Shown: positions 1-12,843 of the stretch, piece by piece
Numbering within the stretch: the stretch's first letter is position 1
How the letters are laid out: each line of letters begins with the position of its first letter
NCBI RefSeq assembly: GCF_900496995.4
Contig: NC_044006.1
Location: 23,706,214 to 23,770,213 of the forward strand
Origin: Aquila chrysaetos chrysaetos
Taxonomy: Eukaryota > Chordata > Aves > Accipitriformes > Accipitridae
Direction of reading: 5' to 3'
DNA: 64,000 nucleotides
Made by a program: the position numbers and the translations under genes
The notes under the pieces: model-generated
What the model saw: only the letters and a program-made list of their open reading frames with translations
Told to the model about the DNA's origin: nothing
Database searches by the model: none

Positions 1-17
1 TTCAACTGTTCTATTCC
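1..17 (-). CDS. ZDHHC3: ZDHHC3 coding exon 6, first 17 nt only
   Basis: On the minus strand the acceptor ctgttttcag is followed by GGA ATA GAA CAG TTG AA, reading Gly-Ile-Glu-Gln-Leu. These are the residues expected to follow Asp-Glu-Thr in ZDHHC3. The acceptor and the phase fit exactly, and the exon then runs off position 1. Confidence 0.88.
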
Positions 18-3000
18 CTGAAAACAGAAATATCACATTTTCAGTCAAACACTCAGATTTTGTAGTTCTGGATTTGGGGAAAGGTCTACTCTCAGTTACC
101 CCTTATCCAAAGGATGGAGTAAGAAAATAAAAATGCATCCATACTGCCTTTCCTTTTCTTCTCATTGTTTTATACTAAAAAAATACAAAGCATAGAAAGT
201 ATTCCTTTGAAATAAAATTACTTTCACTTTGTTCAGGCCTAGATATTTCACAAACCTTTTAAGACCTGTCATCCAATAGCCTCTGATGTCAGTTAAAAAA
301 ACCCCACCACCTAAAACCAAACAAAAGTATGTGCTTTAAAGGCTGAAAGCATTATGTGCTAACCAGATGGAAAAGTTTTAGAGGAAACCATTATAAGCTT
401 GCAGACAAAAAAGAAAAAAAAAAACCACAAACCCAAAGATAATCTTTATAATGCTCCCAGATTCACCAAGCAAGTTCAGGAAGTGCCCATGGCTCAGTGT
501 TGCTGAGTCTACCTGGTGCTTCTTCATGTTTCATTAGAATCACTGCTAAAACATGCACGGGCTGACAGCAGGGAGAAAGGGTTAAATAAGATATTGATTT
601 GAGAGAAATCATTGGCATTGTTTAGTAAAGGTTAGAGGGAGAACAAAAATAAGCCATCAAGCAATCAGCTGAAACATTCACTAGTCAATCATTAAAAAAA
701 AAAAAAATAAAAATTATCTGTATTCTGTCTAAAACCCACAAAGTTAATTTGGTCTTTCCGGAAAGCTACGCCTGGCTGCCACAGAAGCAAAATGAGTAAG
801 TGCAGTCACTGGAGAGCATTACTCTTCCACGGGTAGCAGCAGCAGGCAGATCACTTTGTTCTTTAACTTCAGATCTTTTGCAAGGTAAACTTCTCCTGAC
901 CTACATGTCTCTCCCATGCTATGGATTAATGCACTGTAATACATTTGTGTGTCTCAAATTACTGATTCTAGGAGCTCTGCAGAACACAACATGGGTCAAC
1001 TGCAAGAGTTGTGCTGATCCCTGGTAAATGTCACCTTGAGAGACAACAGCAAAATACTAGGGTTCTGGGTCCCTTCAGGCAGAAAGGAACCATCCCGGTG
1101 GGACAGCGGACACAAGATGGGGAATGAAGTCTCCCAGTGATTGGAAGAGGAAGGCAAGAAAGGGCAAGACACAGCCCTGCCTCTAAAATGTGTGGTCTCT
1201 TGCAGTGTTTCACTTCACCAGGAAGAATTTCACCTAGAAATAAATACTCCTCTGCTCAAAACAGATTGCGTGCCAGACACAGCTACTTCAATGCTAGCAA
1301 ATCAACAATGAGACATTCCACAGAGCAAAATCCTTACCGGTACATATTAAAAAAGAAAACAACAATGAAAGCCCACAACCCAACAGGGGGAAACCATATT
1401 TCATTTTTTATTTTAGAATGTGGCATTGTTCCCCTAACATCTATGAGTTCCCAGAATTTGAGGGGAAGGAAAAATCAGGGGACTTATTTGGGTGCCCAGC
1501 TGTAGGAAGCAGCTTCTAGAAACACTTGACAGGTTTCAAAGATTGAGAAATTCAGATGATTCACAGGCAGCATTGTTAATTTACGCACTTATTGATAAAC
1601 TCAAGCTCGGCAGGATCTTGTTGTTCTGTATGACACTGTACTTCTTCCTGGGGCTCTCCCCAGCAGAAAGAACAGCTGAAGTCTTCCACTGAACACAGAA
1701 GAACCTTCTGAAACCACAGAAGAATCTCTTGCAGAAGCCAAGCATTAAAAAAAGACTCGGCAGCAATGGGCTCTTACAGTCTACAATGCCACCCATAGGT
1801 CTCCAACAGCAGCAAAAATACCTATTCTTGCTTCGACTGGCCATGGGCAAACAAGTGAAGGGGAAAGAAAGCTCGGGGAGGGAGGGGAGGAAATAAGAGT
1901 TGTCACTCTTTTAAGACTATCACTTCTCTTCAACCACTCCAGTTAATTCAGATATCTGACCGTGCTTGGTGAAGGCCTGCAATATTCACAAGGGTGGGAA
2001 GATCCTCAGGAGTCACCAGCTCCATTTTTACAGAAGTGGGCAAATGCAGGGATATACGATGGACCACATCACTACTACGTAACCTCTACTGCACCCAGCA
2101 GGTTTCCATAAGCCTACTCCACTCCCTTTTCTTTCTCCCTCTGGCAAGAGTTTTTGAACTGTTTAACAAGCAGCTAAAACTGGAAATCTTCTAGACTAAA
2201 AGAAATGCGTGTCTGTGTATATCTATATCTATCCATCCCCCACCTACTCATCCTGGCTTTCCAGCACATAAAGCTGTAAATAGTGACATCAGGGGACACA
2301 CAGCTGAATTTCAGACAATACCAATGTAAAAGCACTTCACAAAGAAAAAAGGTTCTTGAATCCGCAGGGACAAATACTCTCTACAGAGTAATCCATTAGC
2401 AATGCCTACCTTATCAGAGGTACTGCCAACACAGCATCCCAGCCAATACATAGGTGTACACTACTTCTCACAGTAACCTTCAGAGAGCACAATCCAGCAC
2501 TGTGCGAGCTCAGTTTATTACATTGGATCTTTCCTCAAAGGGTACACATCCACGAAGTCCCCGTGCAATGAGGTAAAACCCTTCTACAAACGGTGAGAGA
2601 CAGGGGATAAAGGAGAGAGTGTGCAACACACCCACCGTTTCATCAGTGCAGATGGAGTGTACTTGGGTCCCAAACATAACTGAGGTGAAGATGAGAAATA
2701 GGAGAGCCTCAAAACACAAGAGGATGAGAAGAATCACTGTAGTTGGCGGAGAGAAGGAACTGCATTCTGTGAAGACAAAACAACAGAGTTGGAAGGGGAG
2801 AGATCAGGTAGTGCAGCAGCTGCAAAACACCTGCTAAGCCAGGAATTTTCCATACTCAAACTATCAAAATAAATTATATGATCACATTCTCAAAAATGTG
2901 CACAGGGAAGCTCTGACATTCTTGAGAATATTCAACAATGAAATGATCACTCCTGCAAGTTTAAAAAAAAGCAAAACCAAAAAAAGCCTGCAACGCTTCC

Positions 3001-6000
3001 AGAATGCAACATTCTTTTCCACTTAGGTGTTTCCCCAGCACACTGGCTAGACTCTACTCTGCTCCATTTCACCTGTAGCTTCTCCCTTAAACCTTAATCT
3101 TAACAGATTTTCCACAGTGATAAAGTCCATTAGAAATCTCAAGCTGGTGGTCAGGACACAAGGATAATTATTTCTGTAGCACCAACATAAAAACAGAGTA
3201 TGCTTCCTTTCATAACTGCTTTAAGTCATAACCTAAAGAAGGACATATTAAGCCAAATTCTGACTTTTCCTCGTACTCTATAGTACAAACTCAAGCAAGA
3301 GCTGAAAAAAAATCTGAGGAGGTAACTATAAAAGAGGAGCAGAAGAAAGGAAGAGGAAGAAAAATGTTATAGGGCAAAAATCATAGTGCTGAGTATTGTA
3401 AATGTCAGAACACCTCCAGATTTTTCTGAAGTTCAAGAAACCAGTATCACCAAAACCCCCTATTTTTCTCATGAGATGTTAAGCTTTAACAGATATACCA
3501 TAATCAGGGGCTAACACAATCAGCACAAATCCAAGCTAGGTGGAACAGATCCATCTCTCTTAACAGCTCTGTTCTGCCCCCTAAACCTGGAACAGGCAGG
3601 AAAAGTGCTTCCCCCCCAGATACAGGCTCTGACAAAGGGGGCAAAGGAAACTCTGTCTTTTGAAGTACCCTTCCCCTATAGCCCTGGCCACTGTAGTCAA
3701 ATCCAGATGTTCCCAGTGACAGCTGGCAGCTGTTTTACAAAGCTTTGAACAGCAGAACAATCTTGTCAAATTCAGTTCATATGTGTAAAGGTACCCTTCC
3801 TCTGGAGTATTATAAACTAAAACCAGCCATTATATTGAATGACACAATTGAAACTCCAAGAAAAATGAAGCTAATGTTCTTCCAAAAAAAATCCACAAGC
3901 AGCATATACATCTGCACACGCATTCTTTGACAGCTTGCTGTTTGACTCAGTGTTACCTAGAAGATTTCCTACATCCATTTGTTTTTAAAAACGCATCTCA
4001 ACTGGCTTTGTGAAAATTTATTCACTGGCGGCTCTGGAGTGAGGGCTGGGGTTTTTTTTGTTTGTTTGTTTGGGTTTGGGTTGGGGTTTTCTGTGGAAAG
4101 GAATTGTTTGTTCTTGTGAGGATGGATTTTTGGATCTGAGTTAGCATGTCTTCTTGGCAGTCTTGCAAGAATGATTCACACTACCCTTTTAAAAAAAGCA
4201 TACACATTCTTCTTATCTTGTGTTGGCATTCAGGAGATTAGTGCTGCGTTCATGTCAACAGTAGATTATTGCACACATACGATCTAGGTGTCTTCACATC
4301 TCAGCTTCTCCCTAGGCAGTATCAGGCTTAAGTTGAAACAGGACTTTTCAGGACAGAGATCCCAGCAGGTCAGAAGGAATTATGAAGTTCCAGGATTGAC
4401 CATTAAAAAAAAAATAATCAGACAGCAGAGGTAGCAGAGCAGAGCCCTGATGGCAGTCTTCTGAAACCAGCATAAAAGGGGTTGCCTTACAAGCAAACTG
4501 CATTATAAGGTCTTATTCATAGGCTAATCTGGTATTTTAATGAGGCATTTTGTTAGTACTCACTTGTCCAGTCTTCTTCAAAGCAATACAAGAAGTGAAA
4601 TCCCACCATGATTAGAGCATGCAGGGAAATCAGTGCTATATACATCTGAAAAATAAAGGATGTAATATAGGTATCAGGTAAGTTTAAAGACCAAAATGCT
4701 AAATCTTCTAAACACTAAATAAATCAAAGTGTTAAGACTTCAAAAAAAAACCCAAACCACAAACCACCCCAAAAACCACCAAGCCTTCCCATCGCCCCTA
4801 AAAAAGCACCCTGACGCTCGCAAATGCCAAGACTACACAGACTCATTCTGGCCTTACTAACAGCTCTGAGCGAACACAAGGGAGACTGCTTAATTCAAAG
4901 CCAGCTGAACACAAAACCCAGCCTCCTGTGCCCCAGTGCGGCCTTCTGCACAGCTTACTGTCCTTATCACCACTGAGTACAGCGCAACTTTCGGAGAACA
5001 GCAACACTCTGACATTGAGGTACCATGTTGTCAAAGCTTACATCCTTGGTCTTGAGAGCACTAGATTCCCAGAGAAACAACAGCTAATGCACAGCTAACC
5101 ACAAAATGCACTGTATCTATTTTTCAGCACAAGTTTCAGAAAAAAATTTTTTTTTTTTTTTTTCTTTCAGTAAGTATTTTTCCCCAAGGCAGATACTGGC
5201 ACGGAAAGTTTCTCTCAAGCTTTAATACTTTGTACTTAATACTTTTTGTTTTAAATTAGGTCTTAGCTTTGTAACAGAAAGCTTTACACTATACACAATG
5301 CTACATACACTACAATTTACTGAGACATGGCTAAAAAGATGACTCTCCTGAACCTACAGGCTCTGACAAAGATCGGCAGATATTAGAAGGGAGAGAGATT
5401 TTGTTACAAGAAACCCCTGTGGAAGCCGTAAAAGGTGACAGGAGAGTATTTTGGTTTTCCTTGCAAGTTGAGCATGCTGCCATTCTTTCACCTCCTCAGG
5501 TCTCAAAAAGAATAACCAAGAACAAAACCAGCAACCCTTATCCTGTTTCTCTCAACTACATTAAGTGTTTAATACAGTCTGCTTGAAAGTAGATGTCAGT
5601 TTTAAAAGAAATCCTTTTGATAGAATTAAAACACCTAGCTCACTCCTCAGGGTGAAAAAACCCTTGCTCAAGGGAAAGAAATAGGATTTGTTTTGTTCTG
5701 TAATCCACATCCTAACAAGCCACACCATAGAACAGTAAGCCTTTCCATTTAACTGAAAACCTCCCCCTTGTTACTTGGTAATCTGAGAACATTCTTCCTT
5801 GAACCTAGAGATGTCTCAAAAAGATTTATTAATAAAACAGAGCATCACTGAAACTCAGCCATATAATGTTCACGCTACTCCCACAGGATATTTGCAGTTC
5901 GCTTTGATGAAACAGATTTCAATCCTTTCAGAAATATGTAGTATTCAAGTTTGCACTTCTGTTTTCTTACTCGTGATGCCACAGATGTAGTACAAAAAGT

Positions 6001-9000
6001 CAAACACCTCCTTGGTTTTCAAGTATGCAGATAAACCACTTGCAAGTAAAAGGTGGATAATTCTTGCCAAAGGGGATGCAGGCTTCCCACTCCTCACTTA
6101 AGATGTGGCAACAGCTCTTATTATATGATTCCACACAGGTACTCATACAACTACAACATTTAGGAACCCTACATACGGCCTGGGACCCTACCAGCCACAG
6201 TACGGTGTAAAAGGATGGCCCACGCCTCAAAGAGCTCAACACCACGACAAACTACTCACATTCCGAAATAGGGGCCCAACAACTGTCAACACAAACCTCA
6301 CAAAACCCTGGCAAATACTTCCTATGATGCATTTTTCCTGTTGTCATGTTGTGTTTGTTTCCTAATCAGCGAAAAAAAAGTCTGCAACAGTTCCCCATAA
6401 AGTTCTTCTGAAACAGGAAAGAAGAGAAAGCCAGCCTTCGGAGCTGTTTCACAGACTACACACAGCATTTCAGTGCTGCCCATTGGACAACCTCAAACAC
6501 CACTTGCAAAATACTTACTGTAAACAGTACAAAGTACTTCTGGTTATTCTCTCCTACACAGTTATTGACCCACGGGCAGTGATGGTCCATTTTCCGAATA
6601 CACCTCTTGCAAACACTGAAAGAATACAGGTCTTTATTTATAGCACATTTCATTCCTTAGCATAATATTCACATCAGCGGTTCTGCCAAAATACGGTTTG
6701 AACAATACATTCAGGCAGATAGAAAAAAAAAAATAAATCTGTGATTTAGTTTAGTTTTAACCTATTTGGTCCGTGAAAATGTCCACAAATTAAAACCAAA
6801 CAAAAACCAGAAAGATATGAAAAGCAGAAATGAATATTTTTCAGAGTTGCTAATAACAGCCTAATGTTTATTTACCAACATCAGCTGGTAGCAGGAACTT
6901 GCAAAAAAGAAAATTAAATAAAGCATTAGAAAAGATTCTTGACATCAAGGTAAGCCACAAACTAGCATAAAACAGCTGTGGCAGTCAGTCAGGAAGACAG
7001 TACCACAATATACATTCAAGGTAAAATTAGATCTTAAAACACTTCACAAAACCAGACTAATAAAATCAAAATTCAAATTCTTGGCAGCACGCACATTGTG
7101 GCTAGAAGTCAAATAATTAAAAGATTATTACTTTGTCTGAACATCATTCTCTTGCTTAGTCAGTAACTGCTTCAACTCACATAATAAAGGAAGTCTTTTT
7201 CTCTGCCGCTTCCTCATATGATAGGAGACGAAAGGCAGTCTCCTGATACCACATTGCACAAACAAGCACAGAAATCAAATATGAAAAAACACAAAACCCC
7301 CAAACAAACAAACAATAGACCCAGAAAGGAAACAGCCATTCCAGAACAATTCTGGCAGCACTGAAACAGAAAGAATCGAGGGCTCTGCTAATTTTATTTT
7401 TCTTCTTGTAACAAAAAATATTTTGACCTCAATATAAACAATAAACTTCAACACCCAAATGCTTAAGGGAAACTCAAACAAAACCATAAACACGTTCTTA
7501 TGAGCACGTATGAATAAATAATAGAAAACCTCTCTGTCAGAACAGCCTTGCACTCACTCTACATGGCGGGGGGGGGGGGGGGGGGGGGGAATCCCCAAGG
7601 ATACATGCCATGCCTGAAAAACAAGTGAGTTGCTATAGCCCTGATCCTAAATGAAAGGTTGGTCAGGCAGTCCCCCAGCCTCCTGGCATGGGGCCAGACC
7701 AGGAGCTGCTTTTCCTCAGGCAGGCACAGGTACCCTGTTACTTGCCAGCCCCAGGTACAGTGGAAAACAGGAAAAGCCTTGTTTCGCTAGGATAAACAGC
7801 CTGAAATGATTTTTGAGCTACATGGGGACTAAAATCAGCTGGCACAGCACAAACAATTTATCTGACAGATAGCATCATACTTCATACGACAAGTATAAAT
7901 TACTGGTTTAAAAAAAAGGGGGGGGGAGGCAGGGCAGGTGGTGTAAAGCAGGAGGATGTCTGTCTCCCTGTGGTCTAATTTACTGCATGCAGATATGCAC
8001 ACGCTTCCCTTGGGCTCTGAAACAGGTAAGTACCCAAGCAACCCCTTCAACTGCTCCTAGATCCTAGTTCCCCAGAGGGACAACGTGAAGCAGCCAAGCC
8101 AAAGACGACCTCTGTGAAGGAGATTGCTAAGGCTGAGAGGAGAGATTTTATTCCATGCATATGGACCAAAAGCAGCTGGATGACAGGCAGAACACAAAAC
8201 TAGCTGGTAGAAAAGGAAACACAGAAACTAAGACTGAAAACTATAGGCAGCAGGGATTGCCCATACTCAGACACTCTCCCCCTGCTCAACCACGCAGCTT
8301 CCAAACGCTGGCAGGAGTAGTTTGCTGGGCATGGGGGACTCACAAAATAGCCTATGAATCAAAAAGCACCCTGGTCCCTCAGGCATACAGCTAGGAGTAT
8401 CTCCTGCTGATGCATATGCACAACCTTGATGTGTTGAAGTCCAATAAATTCCCCTACCCCACAAAAAAAGGTTTGACTGAAGATTCTCAGCAGCATCAGT
8501 ACTCAGTGGATCAGTTTTCCAAATCTTAATGTCTAAAAAGTTATCTTAAAGCATAGAAAAAATGGAGACGACGTTTTGTGTTTAGCCAGAGTCTCTCTCA
8601 TTCACCTACACTGCCAGTCATCAGTCAGACAGCATTTTAGATGTGAAGTTTCATTCATAATTGAAGAAGTGTCAGAGGGGATTCTACAGTAGCATTAATA
8701 AATGATAGGCATGATCACATTGCTCCTGCTGAAAACCAACTCCTGATTTTGATTAAAATAAAAAAAACAACGAAAAAAGAAAAACATTTGCAAACTAAAG
8801 CTCTGAAAATAAATATGAAAAATGCAAACAGCAGAACAAGTTTGTTCAGCTCAGTACCACATATTGCCCTCCCCACAAGACCCCTGCATGATCAGCAGTA
8901 ACCTGGATACGAACTCTCTCAGGATGTATTGGTTTTTGACTAGGTAAGGAGGGGGCACCATGCAAACTCATTAACTACTTGTCTGGAAAGCAGGTTCACT

Positions 9001-12000
9001 TGCTTTAAAAGCAGAAGAGAATTTTAGGAAGTGGTTATTTTTTTTTGCTCGCTGCCTTTAGTACTAAAAAGCTCACTACCAGTTACTCTCTTCAGGGAAG
9101 TTTATACCACCGGAAAAAGAAAGAACATGACAGATCAGTAGCCATACTGATCTATCACAAAGCACAAAACAAAGTCACAGTACTCAATGAAAATGTGGAA
9201 GTCAGAACTCTTAAAAAATATTTACAGTTACCTGAACTTTAGTTTTAACTTAAATATAACTTCTAAATAGAATCTACAGTTAGACAAATGGGTTTGTGAA
9301 TAAAAACAAAAATAGAAAGGACACTGACCTTTTGAGAGACATTACATTTTATGGATTTCTATGCATTCTGGTATATAATGTCTCTTTTTAAGTCACATTT
9401 ACATGAAGATTTATGCAATGTCAATTACAGGTCTGGAGTCAAGGCAGCATTCATTTAAGTGTTTCTCACTTCGCAAGAAGCAGCCCCAGCCTGCTATAGA
9501 TGAAAACTTCTCTCAGAAAAGGCCCGAGATTTTTTCAGAGAAGCTTGAATGTGCCTGGCACTATTGACAACAGAATTCAGATGTCAATCTCTGAACTTAA
9601 CCACTCCAGTCTGAGACTCCAATAACAATTTAGATCAAAGCACACTGGGTAATTCTTGAGGTCCTGACAAAAGAGCAATCCTCAGGAAAGACTTTACCTG
9701 CAGTGATGTGCTCTGTCAGGTTTGATGCTACAACACTTTGGGCACTTGTAAACCACCTGTCCTGGCTTTAGCTGTAAACTCTCAATGAATTCCTTTGTGG
9801 CATTACCTTTGGGTACAGCACCCTGCAGAAAAAAAAAACAAACCAGAAGATTAACCTGTGGACATTACAAGTGCTAAGAACAATAGGATGACATAAAACA
9901 ATGGGAGGGGAAGGAAGAGAAAGAAATAAAAACTTCCCTAAGATCAACAGAGTTTCGGGAAGAGCAAGAAGGTTCAAAAAAGAAATTAAAATGAGGTCCT
10001 AGTATATGGAACCACATACTTAAACATTATTTTGGGGGTTTGTTTTTTTTAAACATCAGCAAATCCTCACTTAAGCAATCAGTCTTTTGTAATCCTATAG
10101 TAACCTTACAATATTTAAGAATCCTCATCCCTCTCTTCACATCTATCAACAAATTTATCATGCCAGTGTTTCGTATCACAAACTAGAAACCGCAGATGTT
10201 TTATTCCAGTAGAAGCAGCTACTTATGAAGTATGTACACTAAGTTGCTGGTAAACGCCTCATGTATTTATAGCTATGCTTCCATTGTGTATTTGTTATTT
10301 GTATTAGGGTTTAACATTCAAACAGTGAACACTAAGAAACCTTCCACCTGAATAAGACTAGGCAAAACTTTCTTAGTTGTGCAATTGCCACTTTAAAATT
10401 CATGTCTTTAAACAGGTAACGTATTGCTGCTGCAGGAGTCTGAGTTCAAGAGTTTCTAGCCCTTCTAGGGCTCAAAAAAAACCCCAAAACCAAAGGTCAT
10501 GAAATATACTGTATTAAATTGGTGCTGGTACATTGGCACAAATGCACCTCTGTGGATCTAAGGCTTTTATACTGAAATAAAAGCAGGGCTGTAACATTTT
10601 AACAGATTTCTGATGGAACAGTCTTTTTAATACATCTATACAACCTCCCAACAGCAATAAACAGGAATAATACACATCAATGAGAGAACTGCACATTAAA
10701 TCATTACTATAAGGCTTTCTTGAGCAGTCTTTGGGTTATTCCACAAAAACCTCCCAACAGGCCTGATCAATTTAAAAATTACCAAGACCAATTTCCACAA
10801 AATGCTACAACTGATGTTCTCTCTCTTTAGTACACAGCAAAGCTCAAAACCTTAGGAATGTTTTTGGCAAGAATCCACAGGAAGCAGCTCCTGAAAAGCA
10901 TGACACACATTACCAATTCTGAAGAATTCAGGTGTTCATTTATTTATAATAAGAATTCCTGTTTGTTTGCCTCAGCAGTGCTTTCTGTTTCATTCTGATC
11001 CTAGATGTGTCCCTGGTTCCCCATGTCCTGCCAGCCTCCTTCATCCCTGACTCACACTGTCTGCCAGATGTTGCTGCATCCCCTCACTTTATCTCCCCTC
11101 CTCCATTTGTTTAGCTGATTTTCTCATAAAAAGCTCTACAAAGAATAGAACAACAACAACAAAAAAAAAAAATCGCACTGGCTCTCACCACCGACACACA
11201 AAAATCCCACCACACGCTAAGAATTAATGTATCCTTTCCCAATTACTCTGCATAGAGATTGTATCTGCTTCTCCAACGCTGCTTGCCCAGTCTGCTTCAG
11301 AAAACAGCTTTTGTTTCAAATGAGTTCCTGCTCACTCTGCAAAATAATTCCAGCGACCTGAAGGTCCCTAGGCATTAAAGCCACACAGCATACAATAATT
11401 AACAGCAGCAACAATGAAAACCCCTAGGATATCAACTATATAACAAATTGCTGCAATCCTGTATTCCCAAGTCCACCGGCCGTGAGTTTCAGAGCCTCAG
11501 CTACTGCTTACAGTTCTGCCCAGCAGCAGTAGCGTGCAGTGCCTCAGTCTTTACCATAAACTGTAAAATTACCCAAAATCAAGCAATTTCTGCAGTGCTG
11601 TGGCCTCTGGGAGAGCTGGAAACTAAGAAACGAAGATTACACTGAATTTTTAATGGCACCTAACAAGGTTTCAAGTAGGAAATGACATTGGGAAGGAATA
11701 GAGTATCAGAGGCACACCACCATTCCCAGTAGCAACAAGAACACTCAGGAGGAAGGGGCCAAGAGGAGTGAGTCTAAGCTTGTTTTTCCTTCCACTGACT
11801 AGTGGAGTAGGGGTTTTGAACTGATTCTACTGTCCAGAGGTTAATAAACAAAATACACCATCACACTTCACTCAGAATAAGCATCATGGTACTAAACTCT
11901 ACCTTCTCACTAGCTGAAAGACAAGAAAGCAGCAGACCAGATCTCTCATAAAGCAATGTCTTACAGAGACATACAAGGGGGTCTTACAACTCTGATGCTT

Positions 12001-12843
12001 CCCACCTGCCTAAGAACTGTCAGCTCATAGCAAGCTTGCATAGTATTTATTTCAGCATGGTTCAATAAACTCAACTAAATCACTAGTATGAGAGATGGTA
12101 ACATGGCTTTTCAAAACAACACATGTTCTGCTCCACTCTGCTGAAGCAATACTTGCCAAGGCAGACAACCAAAACCAGCTTTTCCAGCTTTCCTGTTTGT
12201 CAAGACACAACAGGCCACAAACACAAGATCTGCCACTGGGGAGAAAACAGCATCAGAGAGAAATGCTCTCCTTCCCAGTGCAAAAAGAGGAACTGCTCAC
12301 ACAATGGGAACCTAAAGCTGGGTCCTTGACTTTGCATCTGACTTGAGTGGGATGAGAAATTAGCATACCAGATCAGCACCCTCACTCAGCAGGCTGACAC
12401 ACAAAAGTTATTTAAATCTGCCACTTACTCAGCAACTGAGTTACCCAACATCTAGCAGACAAGAAAAACACCGCCTGTTTCTTTCCGAGACATACAGAGA
12501 GAGATATACTTACTGGATCTGTCAGCATAGCACGAAAATGTGAAGCCAAAGCGAGGAAAGCCAAGGTGTTGAACAGTGTGCCATTGATGACACTATAAAC
12601 ATAATCTCTTGATGGAACTAGCATGACAAGAAGGACTACAAAGTCGGCATAGAACACCAGCATCCAGGTAACGACAGCACATGCAATACCACAGCCATCT
12701 CGAATAAACCACATTGTTCCCAGGGAAGCGCGGCTAGGAGGTGGAACACACTTTTCTGGCTGGAGGTATTCAGGTTTCCTTTCAATATCTCTGAAGCGGT
12801 GGACTGGAGTAATCATCATAGGCTATTATGTCCATACTTGCAT
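1..12843 (-). CDS. ZDHHC3: ZDHHC3 palmitoyltransferase, coding part (3' end cut by window edge)
   Basis: This gene encodes a Golgi DHHC protein S-acyltransferase, which moves palmitate from acyl-CoA to cysteines of membrane-associated proteins. Exons splice as complement(1..17, 2636..2766, 4564..4645, 6519..6615, 9698..9822, 12514..12819), giving 252 whole codons before the window ends. All visible junctions have GT donors and AG acceptors, and the phases agree. Residues about 44-68 and 72-94 are membrane segments. The DPG motif spans residues 101-103. The zinc-binding cysteine-rich domain covers about 129-176 with DHHC at 154-157 (catalytic Cys157). Two more membrane segments lie at about 177-195 and 212-235. 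The start [19 protein letters not shown] and the segment [15 protein letters not shown] match vertebrate ZDHHC3 as I know it. The paralogue ZDHHC7 is the main alternative, but the N-terminus and the EXOSC7 neighbour favour ZDHHC3. Human ZDHHC3 is about 299 residues in its short isoform, so roughly 47 residues are missing here. Confidence 0.96.
18..2635 (-). other. ZDHHC3 intron between coding exons 5 and 6
   Basis: This is intronic sequence bounded by a gtgggt donor and a ttttcag acceptor. I see only short A-runs (for example near 410-425 and 690-705) and no conserved coding block. Confidence 0.8.
2636..2766 (-). CDS. ZDHHC3: ZDHHC3 coding exon 5 (membrane segment 4)
   Basis: The 131 nt encode [20 protein letters not shown] and [20 protein letters not shown], ending DET. 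The acceptor is gtcttcacag and the donor ACG|gtgggt. This is the fourth membrane segment and the start of the cytosolic tail. The exon ends in phase 0, so codon 247 is complete. Confidence 0.95.
4564..4645 (-). CDS. ZDHHC3: ZDHHC3 coding exon 4 (membrane segment 3)
   Basis: The 82 nt encode [20 protein letters not shown] and then CFEEDWT plus the first base of a Lys codon. The acceptor is tttttcag and the donor ACAA|gtgagt. The hydrophobic run is the third membrane segment. No open frame of 60 codons marks this exon, and I found it by matching the splice phases of its neighbours. Confidence 0.93.
6519..6615 (-). CDS. ZDHHC3: ZDHHC3 coding exon 3 (DHHC catalytic motif)
   Basis: The 97 nt encode [20 protein letters not shown] followed by [12 protein letters not shown]. 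The motif Asp-His-His-Cys is intact at residues 154-157, and Cys157 takes the acyl intermediate. The acceptor is ttctttcag and the donor gtaagtat. The exon ends in phase 0 after Thr176. Confidence 0.96.
7568..7589. repeat. Poly-G homopolymer of 22 bases
   Basis: This is an uninterrupted run of 22 G on the plus strand (C in the ZDHHC3 transcript) inside a ZDHHC3 intron. Runs of this length are unstable, and their length is unreliable in assemblies. Confidence 0.95.
9698..9822 (-). CDS. ZDHHC3: ZDHHC3 coding exon 2 (start of cysteine-rich domain)
   Basis: The acceptor ctgcag is preceded by a T-rich tract, and the donor is CAG|gtaaag. The 125 nt start with the Gly of DPG and read [20 protein letters not shown], then the first zinc ligands CPKCC and the AHHC pair. 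The exon ends in phase 2, splitting the Ser codon completed by the next exon. Confidence 0.95.
9823..12513 (-). other. ZDHHC3 intron between coding exons 1 and 2
   Basis: This intron is bounded by a gtaagtat donor and a ctgcag acceptor. Nothing beyond AT-rich unique-looking sequence is visible. Confidence 0.8.
12514..12843 (-). CDS. ZDHHC3: ZDHHC3 first coding exon (start codon at 12819-12817)
   Basis: The acceptor (rc ...ctctttcag) places the exon start at 12843, and the donor gtaagtat follows position 12514. The first 24 nt are 5' UTR and the coding part runs from 12819 to 12514 (102 codons, phase 0 end after Asp-Pro). It encodes the cytosolic N-terminus, membrane segments 1 and 2, and the DP of the DPG motif. 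The first Met is in weak context (C at -3, A at +4), and a second Met follows directly. The 24-nt leader contains two upstream ATGs (see findings). Confidence 0.95.
12782..12843 (-). promoter_or_regulatory. ZDHHC3: Upstream ORFs in ZDHHC3 leader
   Basis: Two upstream ATGs lie between the splice acceptor and the main start. The first (12843-12826) is a five-codon ORF in frame with the main ORF, closed by tandem stops TAA TAG. The second starts at 12835 with A at -3 and G at +4, a strong context. It runs 17 codons in another frame and stops at 12782, overlapping the main start. The main start has a weak context. This layout is typical of translational repression, but that role is inferred. Confidence 0.5.

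Larger units (their letters stand above)
2767..9697 (-). other. ZDHHC3 introns between coding exons 2 and 5
   Basis: These are the introns around the exons at 4564-4645 and 6519-6615. They contain simple homopolymer stretches (T-run near 5146-5163, G-run at 7568-7589) and no recognised transposon or additional gene. Confidence 0.75.
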
